In this document: positions 46,140-58,900 of the stretch, one piece after another
Layout: each line of letters starts with the position of its first letter
How positions within the stretch are numbered: the stretch's first letter is position 1
Position numbers and translations under genes: made by a program
The notes under the pieces: generated by a model
Seen by the model: only the letters and a program-made list of their open reading frames with translations
What the model was told of the DNA's origin: nothing
The model's database searches: none
Source: Rheum nobile
Taxonomy: Eukaryota; Streptophyta; Magnoliopsida; Caryophyllales; Polygonaceae
Direction: 5' to 3'
Length of the DNA stretch: 64,000 nucleotides
Assembly (NCBI GenBank): GCA_027886185.1
Contig: WOAB01000159.1
Span: 1,984,001-2,048,000 of the forward strand

Positions 46140-47575
46140 TCTGAACAATGTTGAAACTTGCTACGAGGGACCGGCTTGGTGAACATATCAAAGGATTATA
46201 AGTAGTAACTACTTTATTCACCTTAATTTTCTTCTCACTTCTCAAGAAATGATATCCCACATTAATATGCATAGTCCTCTCATGATGAACCTAATCCTTG
46301 GCTAAACAAATTACACTCAAGCTGTCACAATATACCGTAGCCTGATCATGATATAGACCAAGATCACCAACCAGTCCTTTTAGCGAGATTCCTTCTTTGG
46401 CAACTTCAGTCAACGCCATATACTCTACTTCTGTAGTAGACAAGGTCATTGTAGGTTGTAGAGTTTCCTTCCAACTAACAACAGAACCACCAAGAGTAAA
46501 AACATAACCAATCATAGATCTCCAGCATAATCAAAGTCAGAGTAACATGTAACCAAGCATTGTCTATCACTTCCATAAACAAGACCAACATCAGACGTAC
46601 CTTTAAGGTAATGAAAAATCCTCTTCTCAGCTTGCCAATGTTATTTTCCTAGTTAACCCATTAACTTGCTAACAACATTGGAAGCATGTTTCATATCATG
46701 TCTTGTGCAAACCATAACATACATCAAATTGCCTACAGTGCTAGCATAACAAACTCGTGCAAACATGGTGGTAAGATAAATGTTAGCAGGACTAGGGGTG
46801 TCGATAGGTTTAGATGATGACATACCAAACCTAGAAAACACCTTCTGAATGTAACCTTTTTTGTGACAAGAACATCTCTTTTTATTTTTGTTTTAAGAAT
46901 CTCCATCCCTAGAATTTTTCGAGCAGCACCAAGATCCTTCATTTCCAATTCAGCACTAGGAAGGCCCTTCAACTTCTGAACGTCATACTTGTTCTTTGAA
47001 TCTATCAACATATCATTTACATACAAAACCAGATAGATGAAATAATTATCTTTCAATTTGTTGTTGTAGATACAAAAATCATACGAGCTCCTATTGTAAC
47101 CAAGCTCCATCATTTAGCTGTCAAACCTTCAGTACCATTGCATTGGAGAATGTTTACGTCCATATAAGGACTTCTTCAACTTGTAGACATAGTTCTCTTT
47201 TCTAGGAATTTGAAAACCATCCCGATGAGTCATGCATATTTCCTCCTCTAGCTCTACATGTAGGAAAGTTGTCTTCACATCAAGTTGTTCAAGCTCCAGA
47301 TCCTTATGTGTAATTATTGCTAGCAGCACTCTGATGGAAGTGTGTATAACCACTAGTGAGAAAATCTCATTGTAGTCCACTCCATCTTTCTGATGCAACC
47401 CTCTTGCAACAACTCGAGCCTTATACTTGATCCCCTCAGCAAGAGATACCCCTTCCTTCTTCTTGAAAACCCATTTGCAAGATATGATCTTTCTCCCTTG
47501 AGGTTGTATGACTAATTCCCATGTATGATTCTTATGAAAAGACTCCATCTGATCTCCCATTTTGATATACAACAA
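46140..47575 (-). pseudogene. Ty1/copia RT and RNase H (broken)
   Basis: In order on the minus strand: WELVIQPQGRKIISCKWVFKKKEG and ARVVARGLHQKDGVDYNEIFS (47510-47360), then LEQLDVKTTFLHVELEEEICM (about 47295-47235). The RT active site is near 47025-47015 and reads YVNDML where copia has YVDD. LEMKDLGAARKILGMEI and SKPIDTPSPANI follow. RNase H lies at 46515-46291, with SWKETLQPTMTLSTTEVEYMALTEVAKE. Stops and frameshifts separate the blocks, and the gag, protease and integrase parts are missing. The left end of the open coding (about 46140) is approximate. Confidence 0.85.
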
Positions 47576-47960
47576 CTTGTGTTGTTTGGCCTCTGGCTAT
47601 TTTGATATTCAGCAGCTTGTGATGTTTGGCCTCTAACTATTTTGATGATCAACAACTTGTGTTGTTTGGCCTCTGGCTATTTTAATATTCAACATTGTGT
47701 CATTTGGCCTCTGACTATTTTATTACTCAAAAGCTTGTGTTATTTGTCCTTTGGCTTTTTTAATATTCAACAACTTGTGTTGTTTGACCTATACCTATTT
47801 TATATTCAACCACTTGTGTTGTTTACCCTCAAACAATTTTAATGCTCATCAGCTTGTGAAGTTTGGCCTCTAGCTATTCTAATACTCAATAGCTTGTGCT
47901 AGTTGGCCTCTAGCTCTTTTAATATTAAGCATATTGTGTTGTTTGTCTTTGTCTATTTTT
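47565..47960. repeat. 40-bp tandem array, about 10 copies
   Basis: Units contain (C)TTGTGTTGTTTGGCCTCTGGCTATTTT and recur at 47584, 47624, 47664, 47702, 47742, 47782, 47821, 47861, 47901 and 47941, with 38-40 bp spacing. The array starts inside the copia coding region, where KMGD would be preceded by normal polyprotein. A 66-codon plus frame is a by-product. Confidence 0.9.
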
Positions 47961-48068
47961 TCATGCAACCTATAGGCTGCAAGATGAACATCAATTGTAA
48001 ACAATAATACTTTCTTTGGCATTGTCAAGTGTCAATAAATATGACAAAAATAAATGAAGGAAAAAACC

Positions 48069-48095
48069 GGGGGGGGGGGGGGGGGGGGGGGGGGG
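48069..48095 (+). repeat. 27-G homopolymer
   Basis: An uninterrupted run of 27 G lies between AAAAAACC and CTCGTT. Runs this long are rare in plant DNA and are often badly resolved by sequencing, so the length may be inaccurate. Confidence 0.8.
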
Positions 48096-48169
48096 CTCGT
48101 TAAAACCTCTTCACATGAAAATCACGCGGGAGAAAACCATACGAAGAGGAAAAAGAGTACCTTATGTCT

Positions 48170-50271
48170 AGTTTGTTCTTAACTGTAAAACATTCTTAGG
48201 TTTGAGGTGTTCTACGTATGAGGGACCACATTTCCATCCATATCTTCCAAATTCTAGAACGCATTGCCTGCATCGGCCATCACCTTGTACGGTCCTTCCC
48301 AAGTGAGTCCTAGCTTCCTATATGTCGGTTCCTTAGTATTGGCGAGGACATTGCGGAGCAGGTAGTCACTGACTCCAAAGCTGTGCACCTAATGTGCTTC
48401 CCATGGGCCCTGATCAGCTCCTGCTGGTAATTTGCAATACATATGGAGGAGGCCTCCCTCCTCCCGTGTAGTAGGTACAAATTGATCTTAAGTGCTTACG
48501 CGTTTCCCCCTTGTTGAAATGTTGCATTGCGAATAGTTGGCAACCCCATTTCAAGCGGGATTACTGCCTCTGAGCCATAGGTGAGGGCGAATGAGGACTC
48601 TCCAGTGGATTTGCTCATGGTAGTCATGTACACCCATAGTAGACTTAGGGGCTTGTCGGCCCATTGCGCATTTGCCTTATCCAGCCTTCTATTGATCTTT
48701 TTAAGAATAGCTTTGTTAGTTGCCTATATCCGAACGTTTGCATGCGGTAAGTGACAAATGAGTAGAAGTTCTTAATGTCATATCCTAAAAAGAACGACTT
48801 AAACGAGTAACTATTAAACCGATTTCCATTATCATATATCAAAGCATAAGGAATTCCAAAGCGAATAATGATTGATTCTTATATGAACTTGTTTATGTCG
48901 TTGTCTGTATTACAAACAACGGTCTCGCCTCCACCCACTTGGTGAAATAGTAAGTAGTGGTGATCAAGAAGCCCTTATTACCCGGAGCCCTTAGAAATAG
49001 TTGCACTAGTTTCAACCTCCATTGAGCAAAAGGCCATGGACTAGTGAGAGGATGTAAGTCCATAGTTGGATGGTGAATCATCTTTGCAAACATCTGGCAT
49101 TTTTCGCACTTCCTAACGTAGCAATAAACATCTTTCTACATGTAAGGGTCAACAGTATCCATGCGTGATGGCTCTTAAAGCTAAACTCATTTCAGCTACA
49201 TGGATCCCACAGACCCCTTCATGAATCTCGGAGAGCAAATTATCTACTTTCGATGGGGGTACGGATATAAGATAAGGACATGAGACAGAGTTTCTATACA
49301 AAATCCACTATATATAGAGACACCCAAAACCGTGCGGCCCTCAACCTCAAAAAACATGCCTCTTTCTAGTCAATGGGAAGTGTGTCTTTGGTCATATAGT
49401 CTAATATAGGGTCTATACAGCTGGGATCAATGTCTACTAGCATCGTATTTTCCCCTTCAATACTCGGTGTCTCAAACAAATCAATGTGCACAAAACTACC
49501 CCCTTTGTCAAAACTTGAAGAAGCCAAAGTGGCAAAAGCACAAACAACCTCATTCTGTTCTCATGGGACCTAGTGCATCCTGTACTCGTAAGCATGCCAG
49601 CAGGCTCATGGCCTTCTCTAAATATGCCAAGATACGCGCTAATTTGGCTTCATACTCCCTTGTCACTTGATTTAGTATTAGTTGTGAGTCAGAGAAAATC
49701 ATTGTCTCCTTGGCTCCCATGTCTGGAACCGCATTTAGCCTTAAAGGTAAGGCCTAGTACTCGACCTCATGATTGGTTGCAGCAAAGCCCATTTTTACAG
49801 TTGTTTGAAAGACCTCACTTACACCTGCACCTTTCTAGTTTCGAAAGCCATCAATTTGTGGCTCCTAAATCTTTTACTGATTTACCAACAATTGCCAGAC
49901 CTCGATTTCTACCTTAGTATCCTTTCCCACAAACTCTACCAGAACATCCCCCTTCACTGCAGTCCTTGGAATAAAGCAAAGCTCAAATTAGCCCAGCTCT
50001 AGGGCCACTTGGAAACTCGTCACGACAAGTAGGAGTTAGCCAATAGTTGCTTGATGGGAAATGAGGTTACCAATGTTATGACATGAGCCAAGAAAGAGTG
50101 GTTCAACTTCCTAGTTGCTACGATCAAGGGCAACAACAACTTCTCCATTGAAGTGTGTCTGGTATTAGCGTCAAGTAAGTATTGCTTAGATAGTAGACTG
50201 GCCATTGAGTTTCTTCAATGTCTCTGATAAGAACATCACTTATAGCTCATTCTGAAACTGATAAATAGAGA
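48170..50271 (-). pseudogene. Tat RNase H and integrase (left part)
   Basis: From right to left on plus: RNase H text YTSMEKLLLPLIVATRKLNHSF and HVITLVTSFPIKQLL (about 50165-50060). Next come integrase zinc-finger and core text HPLTSPWPFAQW and RAPGNKGFLITTTYYFTKWVEA (49065-48920) and IYDNGNRFNSYSFKSF with GIKNFYS-like text (48845-48740). The C-terminal LTWEGPYKVMADAGNA lies at about 48310-48270. These are the hallmarks of the Tat group. Stops interrupt every block. Confidence 0.8.
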
Positions 50272-50276
50272 GTCAA

Positions 50277-53200
50277 TGTAACACCCCCAAAACTTAACCC
50301 TTTTGGAAAGGTATTACCGCCAGTGACCCCAGTGTTCCTTACCGAGATCACCCAAGGCTTTACCGTTTAAGTACAAATCATGAAATACAATGATACAAAA
50401 TGATAACCTTAATCATATAAAACACGAGTCCCGGGATTACATCCCAATCCCGAATAGGACAAAAACAGAGTTTAAATAAATTACAACGGAAATCTTAAAC
50501 AAGGCACAACGGAAAACTTTTAAAAGATATTACAAAAAGGGTTGTGATCGTAATGATCACCTGCCCAAGGATCTCAACCTGATTAAAGAAATTATTAAAA
50601 ACGTCGGAAAAAACCACCGTCGACTCCATAGTCCTTCTAGTCTTCTCATCTACACTCCATCTGATGTGCCGAATCGAACGGATGACACCAGCCCACATGC
50701 GGAGAACAAAGTTCGTGGGTTAGTCTACTTAAATAGACTAGCAAGGGTAAAAAGCAGAGTGGTTCGAGTGATCGAAACCGTTTACTATCATTGTCCCTCG
50801 AATAATAACCGAAGGGACGATACATAACCCGACACTTTCACGGAATAACAACAAAGGTATGCATGAGAGAAGATTCTGGAAGACTTCATCTTCACAGAAA
50901 TCGACTCAAAAAGAGACTCCAAGAGATTGAGTCTTTAAGGAAATATGACAAATCTGGAATGTTTAACAGAATCAAACAACAATGATTTAAAAGTTGACTG
51001 AGATGCTTCGGTTCACGACCAACCTCATCGCATACAGCGAATCTAGATCGGAAAGAGAACGTACTACATTCAAGTCGAGACGAGCTTTCCTAGCTGCACT
51101 ATGACTTAGCTGCACTACTCGCCAAAGGTTTATTAATCATGTGCACTCGGGCACATATCTTATTTAATTACAAAACACACATTACTGAAACACATTAATG
51201 TTATTAAGAGCGGCACACAGCTTAAATCTCAGGGTGACAATCATGTCAACCCAAATTAAAACACACACAACCCACACGCGGGACTTAACTTCATTATGCC
51301 GAGAAACAACGGCGATTATTATTACACCGGGTGACCTTATGTTCACCCTGATTGCACTATACAACGCTTACAGTTTAATTATGTGCTTAACTGCACTTAT
51401 CTTATTAAATTACAACACACACACACACAGTGTTGAGGCTTTTAAGAATATTCCGAGAACACGGAAGTTATTAAGACACCGGGTGATCTTACGTTCACCC
51501 TGATTTGCACTGCCACAGCGCTTACAGTTTATTTTACAGGGTGACAGTTACGTCCACCCCAATGCACTAGCTAAGTGCTTAAAACACAAGACTGCAATTA
51601 AGCTCATCCACTGGCGCTAGCAAGACGCTTAAAACACTTCAGATCCTTACATGTGGATAAGAAACATAGGTCATGACCCTTAAATTATTCGGCAATAACC
51701 CCGAGGAATATTATGATTTAAAGAAACGACAAATCCTTACTTGGATTAGCGTTCCCACGAATATTAAATTATAAAGAAACGACTAATCCTTACTTGGATT
51801 AGCGTTCCTACGCACATTAAGTTATACAGAAACGACTAATCCTTACTTGGATTAGCATTCCTACGAACACTCGTGTTAACTAAACAGTCTAACACATCAA
51901 TTAATCACATTAAAGCCATCCAGGCAATTAACTTAAACAAAGAGATAATAGAAACAGCTAATCCTTACTTGGATTAGTTTTCCTATTAATCCACATAAAT
52001 GCCCGGAAGGCGATCACAGATAATAGCGTCATTCTAGCAGATATACAACCTATTATATGATTTTCCAAAACAGTTTATAAAACCTTTTCCAAACAAACAC
52101 AGATAATCATTCCAAATTAATTACTCAGATAAACAGTTGATAATTAATGTAAATATGGAACGATGAGCAAGAGCGAACCGCCACTTGCCTTAGTCCGCAG
52201 ATCTGAAACAAAGCAGAGACAACGGGATTTCGGGCTCGACACGCGTATAGCTCCACTAGCATAAACACCTTCGAGTCGACCCAAAAAGGAACCCTAGGTT
52301 AGATTCGACAAAGAATAGTATGAATATACGAAAAGACGAAAGTAATCGAAGGATACGAGACCCGATCGAAGGTTTCGGAAGCCAATGCAACAACTCCCGG
52401 GCAACTACCCTTCACGGCCGGCCACCAACAATTGCGGCGGGCGCCGCCACCATCACGGCGGTCGCCGCCACCATCACGGCGGTCGCCGTCTCAAGCACGG
52501 CGGGCGCCACTCATCGGCTTCCTCCACGGCGGCACCAAGAACTTCACGGCGGTCGCCGGCCACAACACGGCGGTCGCCGTCCCCAACACGGTGGTCGCCG
52601 TCCACAACACGGCGGTCGCCGTTCCTGGCGGCGGTCGTCGTCTCCCTGGCGGCGGTCGCCGTTCCTGGCGGCGGTCGCCGTCTCCCTGGCGGCGGTAGCC
52701 GTCGCTGAACAGAAACTTAAAAACGGACGAGAAATCTTACCCGCGATGCTCGATTTGGTTCGCCTTTCGCCTTGCTTGGCTTCTAGGCTTCTAAGGGCCT
52801 TCCAAGTCTCCTTTGGCCACCGAGAACGACACCAAATGAGCCTCCAACGATCCACGAGAGCTTTCCGAGAGAGAAAGCGCTTTTCTTTGGGAGCGTTTTT
52901 GAGAGACGAGAAATGGACAGCGTAATGGCGTTTTTCACACCCTTTCTAGCTTCACCCATGCCCTCTATTTATAGGCAAAGATGAGGCTTGTTGGGAGCCA
53001 AAAAGCCTTCCAATTGTACCCTTGGGTATTAACCCATGGTTAATCCATTTGCACCTCTTGGGCAATAACCAAGTGGGTAGAGATTTGGTATTAATCTTAA
53101 CTTGCGATAACAAAAGTCGTACACGAATGAGTATAGACTTCCAACAGGCCTTAACTGTATAATTCTTCACTGAGAAAAATATTACAGATACAAAGCACAT

Positions 53201-53307
53201 TACAGAATGTCTCCGACTTTCTGAATTAAATCCGACGTACTAAACGGGTGTTCGGGAAAATTCCAAAAATTCCCAGAATAATCCTTACAGAATTACGGGG
53301 TATCACA
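50277..53307 (-). repeat. 3' LTR of element B
   Basis: It contains, on the plus strand, four GGGTGA...TCACCC hairpins (51232-51559), four CTAATCC-TTACTT-GGATTAG hairpins (51723-51980; the first three in 53-bp tandem units, and the first copy has A for the leading CT), the GCAAGT donor-like block (52181-52191), and 12 CGGCGGTCGCCG-type units (52435-52705). The TATA box CTATAAATAG (minus) is at 52965-52974. Confidence 0.95.
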
Positions 53308-53322
53308 TCACCTCCCCCTTAA
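53308..53322 (-). promoter_or_regulatory. Polypurine tract of element B
   Basis: The minus strand reads AAGGGGGAGGTGA directly before the 3' LTR, similar to element A. Confidence 0.85.
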
Positions 53323-54136
53323 AATAAGTTTCGGCCCCGAAACTTGCATTAAGCCAATGAGGATACTACCTCAACACCAATCTTACCACCTGGATCCAAC
53401 ATCCTTAATCACTTCATCCTTGAAATGGATCACACGAGATATTATTCTTAATTCCTTAGGATATCATTCTGAAAATGATTCATCCGCCTTAATGCTTATG
53501 GCACAAACTTACACATGAGAGATAGCTCCTGATCTCTCCGAACAAAACTCTACAAGTTCATTCCCTTTCCTTAAGAAATCTCGGAAGAACTCAGCGTATG
53601 AGATAACGCTTACCACAGTACTCCTTAGATGCGTAGACAATTCTCCTTACTGAATCTTCAATACATCGGGATCATCAACATATCCTTAACTGTAACCTTT
53701 CCTCTTAACATGACCGCTCCACAACTTAATCTTCCTCAAAGATTTGCACCTAGCCTTGTAGATGACATACTCTATGTATGAAGAAGAATCTTAGGAGTGG
53801 ATTTAGATTTAAACAACAGAGTCGACCCTGGGATTAACCACATAGGGAACGAACATCTAAGTTGTCCACAAAACTTCACCACCATAAGTCCGACAGTCCT
53901 TATCCTTACTTGGCATAAGCTGTTCTCGACACTTACGAGGTTTCGTATGAACAACTAATTCGCGATGATAACACATTCAGAAATTTTCCAAAACACGGAA
54001 ACACTTCATTAACATCCAAACATTAAATTAATTGACAAAAGTCGATCAGGCAGATCTTAACACCACGGAGATTACCGACACACGTCGTTACTCCTTAATC
54101 TTAAAGAAAGTCTTAACACAAATACAACTTAATGGA
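53323..54136 (-). other. Non-coding interior of element B
   Basis: No gypsy domain could be read on either strand. It occupies the place where pol should be and may be a relic too diverged to recognise or captured DNA. Confidence 0.5.
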
Positions 54137-55456
54137 TCAGGGTTCTTCTCCGTTGGCTTGACTCATTATGAAGAGTCGTTGCCCTTGGCCTGAAGACCCC
54201 ATAGGCGCTTTGCCTTTATTACGAGCCATAGACTGCTCAGGAGTGGATACCACTGGCCTTGGGTTCTGTCCACCTCCAACATTTGACGCCTGATAAGACT
54301 GCATTGGTCCCTGACCCTTCAGTCTGCAGTACGTTTTTATGTGGCCTTCTCTTCCACAATTATGACACATCCTCTTGTCCTTTTGGCAAACAAAACTTTT
54401 ATGCCCCACTTCACCACAATTGTGGCACTGAATTGCTCCGCCGCTCCAACCTGAGCCTCTGGCAGAGTCTGACTGAGTTGTCTCGGTCTTAGCACGACCA
54501 GACCTTTCAAACTTGGTAGGCGATGCCGGTCGTTTGAATGAACCAACCTGGCGATCCTGTTGCCCACCCTTTCCTTTAACTTGCTTCTCCCTCTTAAAGG
54601 CAGACTCCTCCAATGTGACTTCCGTCTTGTAGGCTGCATCAACATATTGCTCTAACGTAGTACAGCCATGACGCAACATTAGAGGCTTGATCTCTGGATT
54701 CATCCATCCATGGAAGTACCAGATCTTCTGCTCCTCGGTTGACACCTCAGGTCCAGCGTACTGCATCAAGTGATTGAACTTAGCTGCGAGCTCAGTCACC
54801 TTTAACCCATCAATCTGCGGGTACAGAAATTCCTTATGCTTCTCCTCCCTCATAGATCGGGAAAAGAAACGATCGGTCATCTTGGTTTTGAACATGCTCC
54901 AATTCAGCTCGGGATGGTCAGCCAGACCGGTGCTCTCCCATCATTCGCTAGCCACATCCTTGAGTTGAAGAGAGGCGATGTGCACTTTCCCAGCCTCAGT
55001 GCAATTAATGTTCCGGAGCAACCGCTCCATATGTGAGAACCAATAGGTCACCCTGACCGGTTCTCCAGTACCGTCATAGCTGTCAGGCCTCATTGAACTC
55101 ACGGCTTTTAACGCTTGCCCGTAAGTTCCTCTGTTTCTGACAACATTGATCTGAGGTACTTGCTCCACTGACTCCTCAACTTCAGGAGTAGTTTGAGGAA
55201 CTGGACCACCTTGAGCTTGTGGTGCAACTGGTCGCATAACATCTGTGATTGCCTGCATGACAATTCCTCGAATTGCCTCCACTGTTGCAGCATCAAACAT
55301 CATCGGAGCGTTGGCCTGAGCTTGGCCATTGCCTCCCTGGTTATTGTTAAAGACAGACTCACGCTCTCCTGTTGGGTCTGCAACATTCCTTGCATTTGGT
55401 CTAGGGTCATTACTCGGCCCAGCACCAGCACGGATAACGTTCCTTGTGTTCACCAT
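54137..55456 (-). pseudogene. gag: Gag of element B, one in-frame TGA
   Basis: The frame has 440 codons including the stop, beginning at ATG 55456 (MVNTRNVIRAG), with CAG just before it and a TACTAAC branch-point match 35 nt upstream. The capsid region has YWFSHMERLLRNINCTEAGKVHIASLQL, and two perfect CX2CX4HX4C knuckles (CHNCGEVGHKSFVC and CHNCGREGHIKTYC) follow. One TGA at 54943-54941 replaces the tryptophan codon found at the same place in element A. The frame ends (GEEP-stop) exactly where protease begins in element A. If the TGA is not suppressed, only about 171 residues would be made. Confidence 0.9.
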
Positions 55457-55497
55457 CTGTTTACCAATCAAATTCCAAGGATTTTATCACGTTAGTA
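55457..55497 (-). promoter_or_regulatory. Candidate splice acceptor before gag of element B
   Basis: On the minus strand TACTAAC (55497-55491) is followed 35 nt after the branch A by CAG and then ATGGTGAAC. Element A has TATTAAT at the equivalent place and element G has CTAAT. Splicing is inferred, not shown. Confidence 0.4.
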
Positions 55498-55895
55498 TCT
55501 TCTGATATACTTATTATAATAAAATCAACTTAGAATAGATCAACTTGGTAATTTCTATTGATGAACTCAAACCGAGTTACTAGGTTCTACAACCTTAACT
55601 CAAAATGAGAGAACTGAGAATTCAAGCCTTATTGGGTATAGCAAAACCACCTTGGCTTCTCCCGGTTCCTCTGTAGAGAATAGAATGCACCCAGATCATA
55701 CGGGGTAACGGGGAAGGAATTAGTCTTTCTAGATATAGAAGCAAACTTACTATATCAGACCATATAGAAAACAGGACTATGAACGGTGTTTTCAAACTCT
55801 TTTCACTTTGAAAAAAAATCCAGAGCCCTTCTTAAAGCATTTTCAAAAACGGATAAATGATTTATAAAAATCCAAACCCGTTTTAAAACAACCTT

Positions 55896-55909
55896 TGGCT
55901 CTGATACCA
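55896..55909 (-). promoter_or_regulatory. Primer-binding site of element B
   Basis: Minus-strand TGGTATCAGAGCCA lies 4 bp inside the 5' LTR and is complementary to the initiator methionine tRNA 3' end. Confidence 0.95.
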
Positions 55910-55913
55910 CAAC

Positions 55914-58900
55914 TGTAACACCCTCAAAACTTAACTCTTTTGGAAAGGTATTACCGCCAGTGACCCCAGTGTTCCTTACCGAGATCACCCAAGGCTTTAC
56001 CGTTTAAATACAAATCATGAAATACAATGATACAAAATGATAACCTTAATCATATAAAACACGAGTCCCGGGATTACATCCCAATCCCGAATAGGACAAA
56101 CACAGAGTTTAAATAAATTACAACGGAAATCTTAAACAAGGCACAACGGAAAACTTTTAAAAGATATTACAAAAAGGGTTGTGATCGTAATGATCACCTG
56201 CCCAAGGATCTCAACCTGATTAAAGAAATTATTAAAAACGTCGGAAAAAACCACCGTCGACTCCATAGTCCTTCTAGTCTTCTCATCTACACTCCATCTG
56301 ATGTGCGGAATCGAACGGATGACACCAGCCCACATGCGGAGAACAAAGTTCATGGGTTAGTCTACTTAAATAGACTAGCAAGGGTAAAAAGCAGAGTGGT
56401 TCGAGTGATTGAAACCGTGTACTATCATTGTCCCTCGAATAATAACCGAAGGGACGATACATAACCCGACACTTTCACGGAATAACAACAAAGGTATGCA
56501 TGAGAGAAGATTCTGGAAGACTTCATCTTCACAGAAATTGACTCGAAAAGAGACTCCAAGAGATTGAGTCTTTAAGGAAATATGACAAATCTGGAATGTT
56601 TAACAGAATCAAACAACAATGATTTAAAAGTTGACTGAGATGCTTCGGTTCACGACCAACCTCATCGCATACAGCGAATCCAGATCGGAAAGAGAACGTA
56701 CTACATTCAAGTCGAGACGAGCTTTCCTAGCTGCACTATGACTTAGCTGCACTACTCGCCAAAGGTTTATTAATCATGTGCACTCGGGCACATATCTTAT
56801 TTAATTACAAAACACACATTACTGAAACACATTAATGTTATTAACAGCGGCACACAGCTTAAATCTCAGGGTGACAATCATGTCAACCCAAATTAAAACA
56901 CACACAACCCACATGCGGGACTTAACTTCATTATGCCGAGAAACAACGGCGATTATTATTACACCGGGTGACCTTACGTTCACCCTGATTGCACTATACA
57001 TCGCTTACAGTTTAATTATGTGTTTAACTGCACTTATCTTATTAAATTACAACACACACACAGTGTTGAGGCTTTTAAGAATATTCCGAGAACACGGAAG
57101 TTATTAAGACACCGGATGATCTTACGTTCACCCTGATTTGCACTGCCACAGCACTTACAGTTTATTTTACAGGGTGACAGTTACGTCCACCCCAATGCAC
57201 TAGCTAAGTGCTTAAAACACAAGACTGCAATTAAGCTCATCCACTGGCGCTAGCAAGGCGCTTAAAACACTTCAGATCCTTACATGTGGATAAGAAGCAT
57301 AGGTCATGACCCTTAAATTATTCGGCAATAACCCCAAGGAATATTATGATTTAAAGAAACGACAAATCCTTACTTGGATTAGCGTTCCCATGAATATTAA
57401 ATTATAAAGAAACGACTAATCCTTACTTGGATTAGCGTTCCTACGCACATTAAGTTATAAAGAAACGACTAATCCTTACTTGGATTAGCATTCCTACGAA
57501 CACTCATGTTAACTAAACAGTCTAACACATCAATTAATCACATTAAAGCCATCCAGGCAATTAACTTAAACAAAGAGATAATAGAAACAGCTAATCCTTA
57601 CTTGGATTAGTTTTCCTATTAATCCACATAAATGCCCAGAAGGCGATCACAGATAATAGCGTCGTTCTAGCAGATATACAACATATTATATGATTTTCCA
57701 AAACAGTTTATAAAACCTTTTCCAGACAAACACAGATAATCATTCCAAATTAATTACTCAGATAAACAGCTCATAATTAATGTAAATATGGAACGATGAG
57801 CAAGAGCGAACCGCCACTTGCCTTAGTCCGCAGATCTGGAACAAAGCAGAGACAACGGGATTCCGAGCTCGACACGCGTATAGCTCCACTAGCATAAATA
57901 CCTTCGAGTCGACCCAAAAAGGAACCCTAGGTTAGATTCGACAAAGAATAGTACGAATATACAAAAAGACGAAAGGAATCGAAGGATACGAGACCCGATT
58001 GAAGGTCTCGGAAGCCAACGCAACAACTCCCGGGCAACTACCCTTCACGGCCGGCCACCAACAATTGCGGCGGGCGCCGCCACCATCACGGCGGTCGCCG
58101 CCACCATCACGGCGGTCGCCGTCTCAAGCACGGCGGGCGCCGCTCATCGGCTTCCTCCACGGCGGCACCAAGAACTTCACGGCGGTCGCCGGCCACAACA
58201 CGGCGGTCGTCGTCCCCAACACGGCGGTCGCCGTCCACAACACGGCGGTCACCGTTCCTGGCGGCGGTCGCCGTCTCCCTGGCGGCGGTCGCCGTTCCTG
58301 GCGGCGGTCGCCGTCTGCATGGCGGCGGTCGCCGTCGCTGAACAGAAACTTAAAAACGGACGAGAAATCTTACCCGCGACGCTCGATTTGGTTCGCCTTT
58401 CGCCTTGCTTGGCTTCTAGGCTTCTAAGGGCCTTCCAAGTCTCCTTTGGCCACCGAGAACGACACCAAACGAGCCTCCAACGATCCACGAGAGCTTTCCG
58501 AGAGAGAAAGCGCTTTTCTTTGGGAGCGTTTTTGAGAGACGAGAAATGGACAGCATAATGGCGTTTTTCACACCCTTTCTAGCTTCACCCATGCCCTCTA
58601 TTTATAGGCAAAGATGAGGCTTGTTGGGAGCCAAAAAGCCTTCCAATTGTGCCCTTGGGTATTAACCCATGGTTAATCCATTTGCACCTCTTGGGCAATA
58701 ACCAAGTGGGTAGAGATTTGGTATTAATCTTAACTTGCGATAACAAAAGTCGTACACGAACGAGTATAGACTTCCAACAGGCCTTAACTGTATAATTCTT
58801 CACTGAGAAAAATATTACAGATATAGAGCACATTACAGAATGTCTCTGACTTTCTGAATTAAATCCGACGTACTAAGCGGGTGTTCGGGAAAATTCCAAA

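Noticed and set aside
47584..47960. Regularly spaced repeat array considered as a CRISPR
   Set aside because: The 40-bp units are contiguous and diverge gradually, with no unique spacers or cas genes, in plant DNA. It is an ordinary tandem repeat.
52320..52925. 201-codon frame (and overlapping frames in the second copy at 57999-58427) in the element B LTRs
   Set aside because: They read through the CGGCGGTCGCCG array in every frame and lie antisense to element transcription. They are by-products of the repeat.
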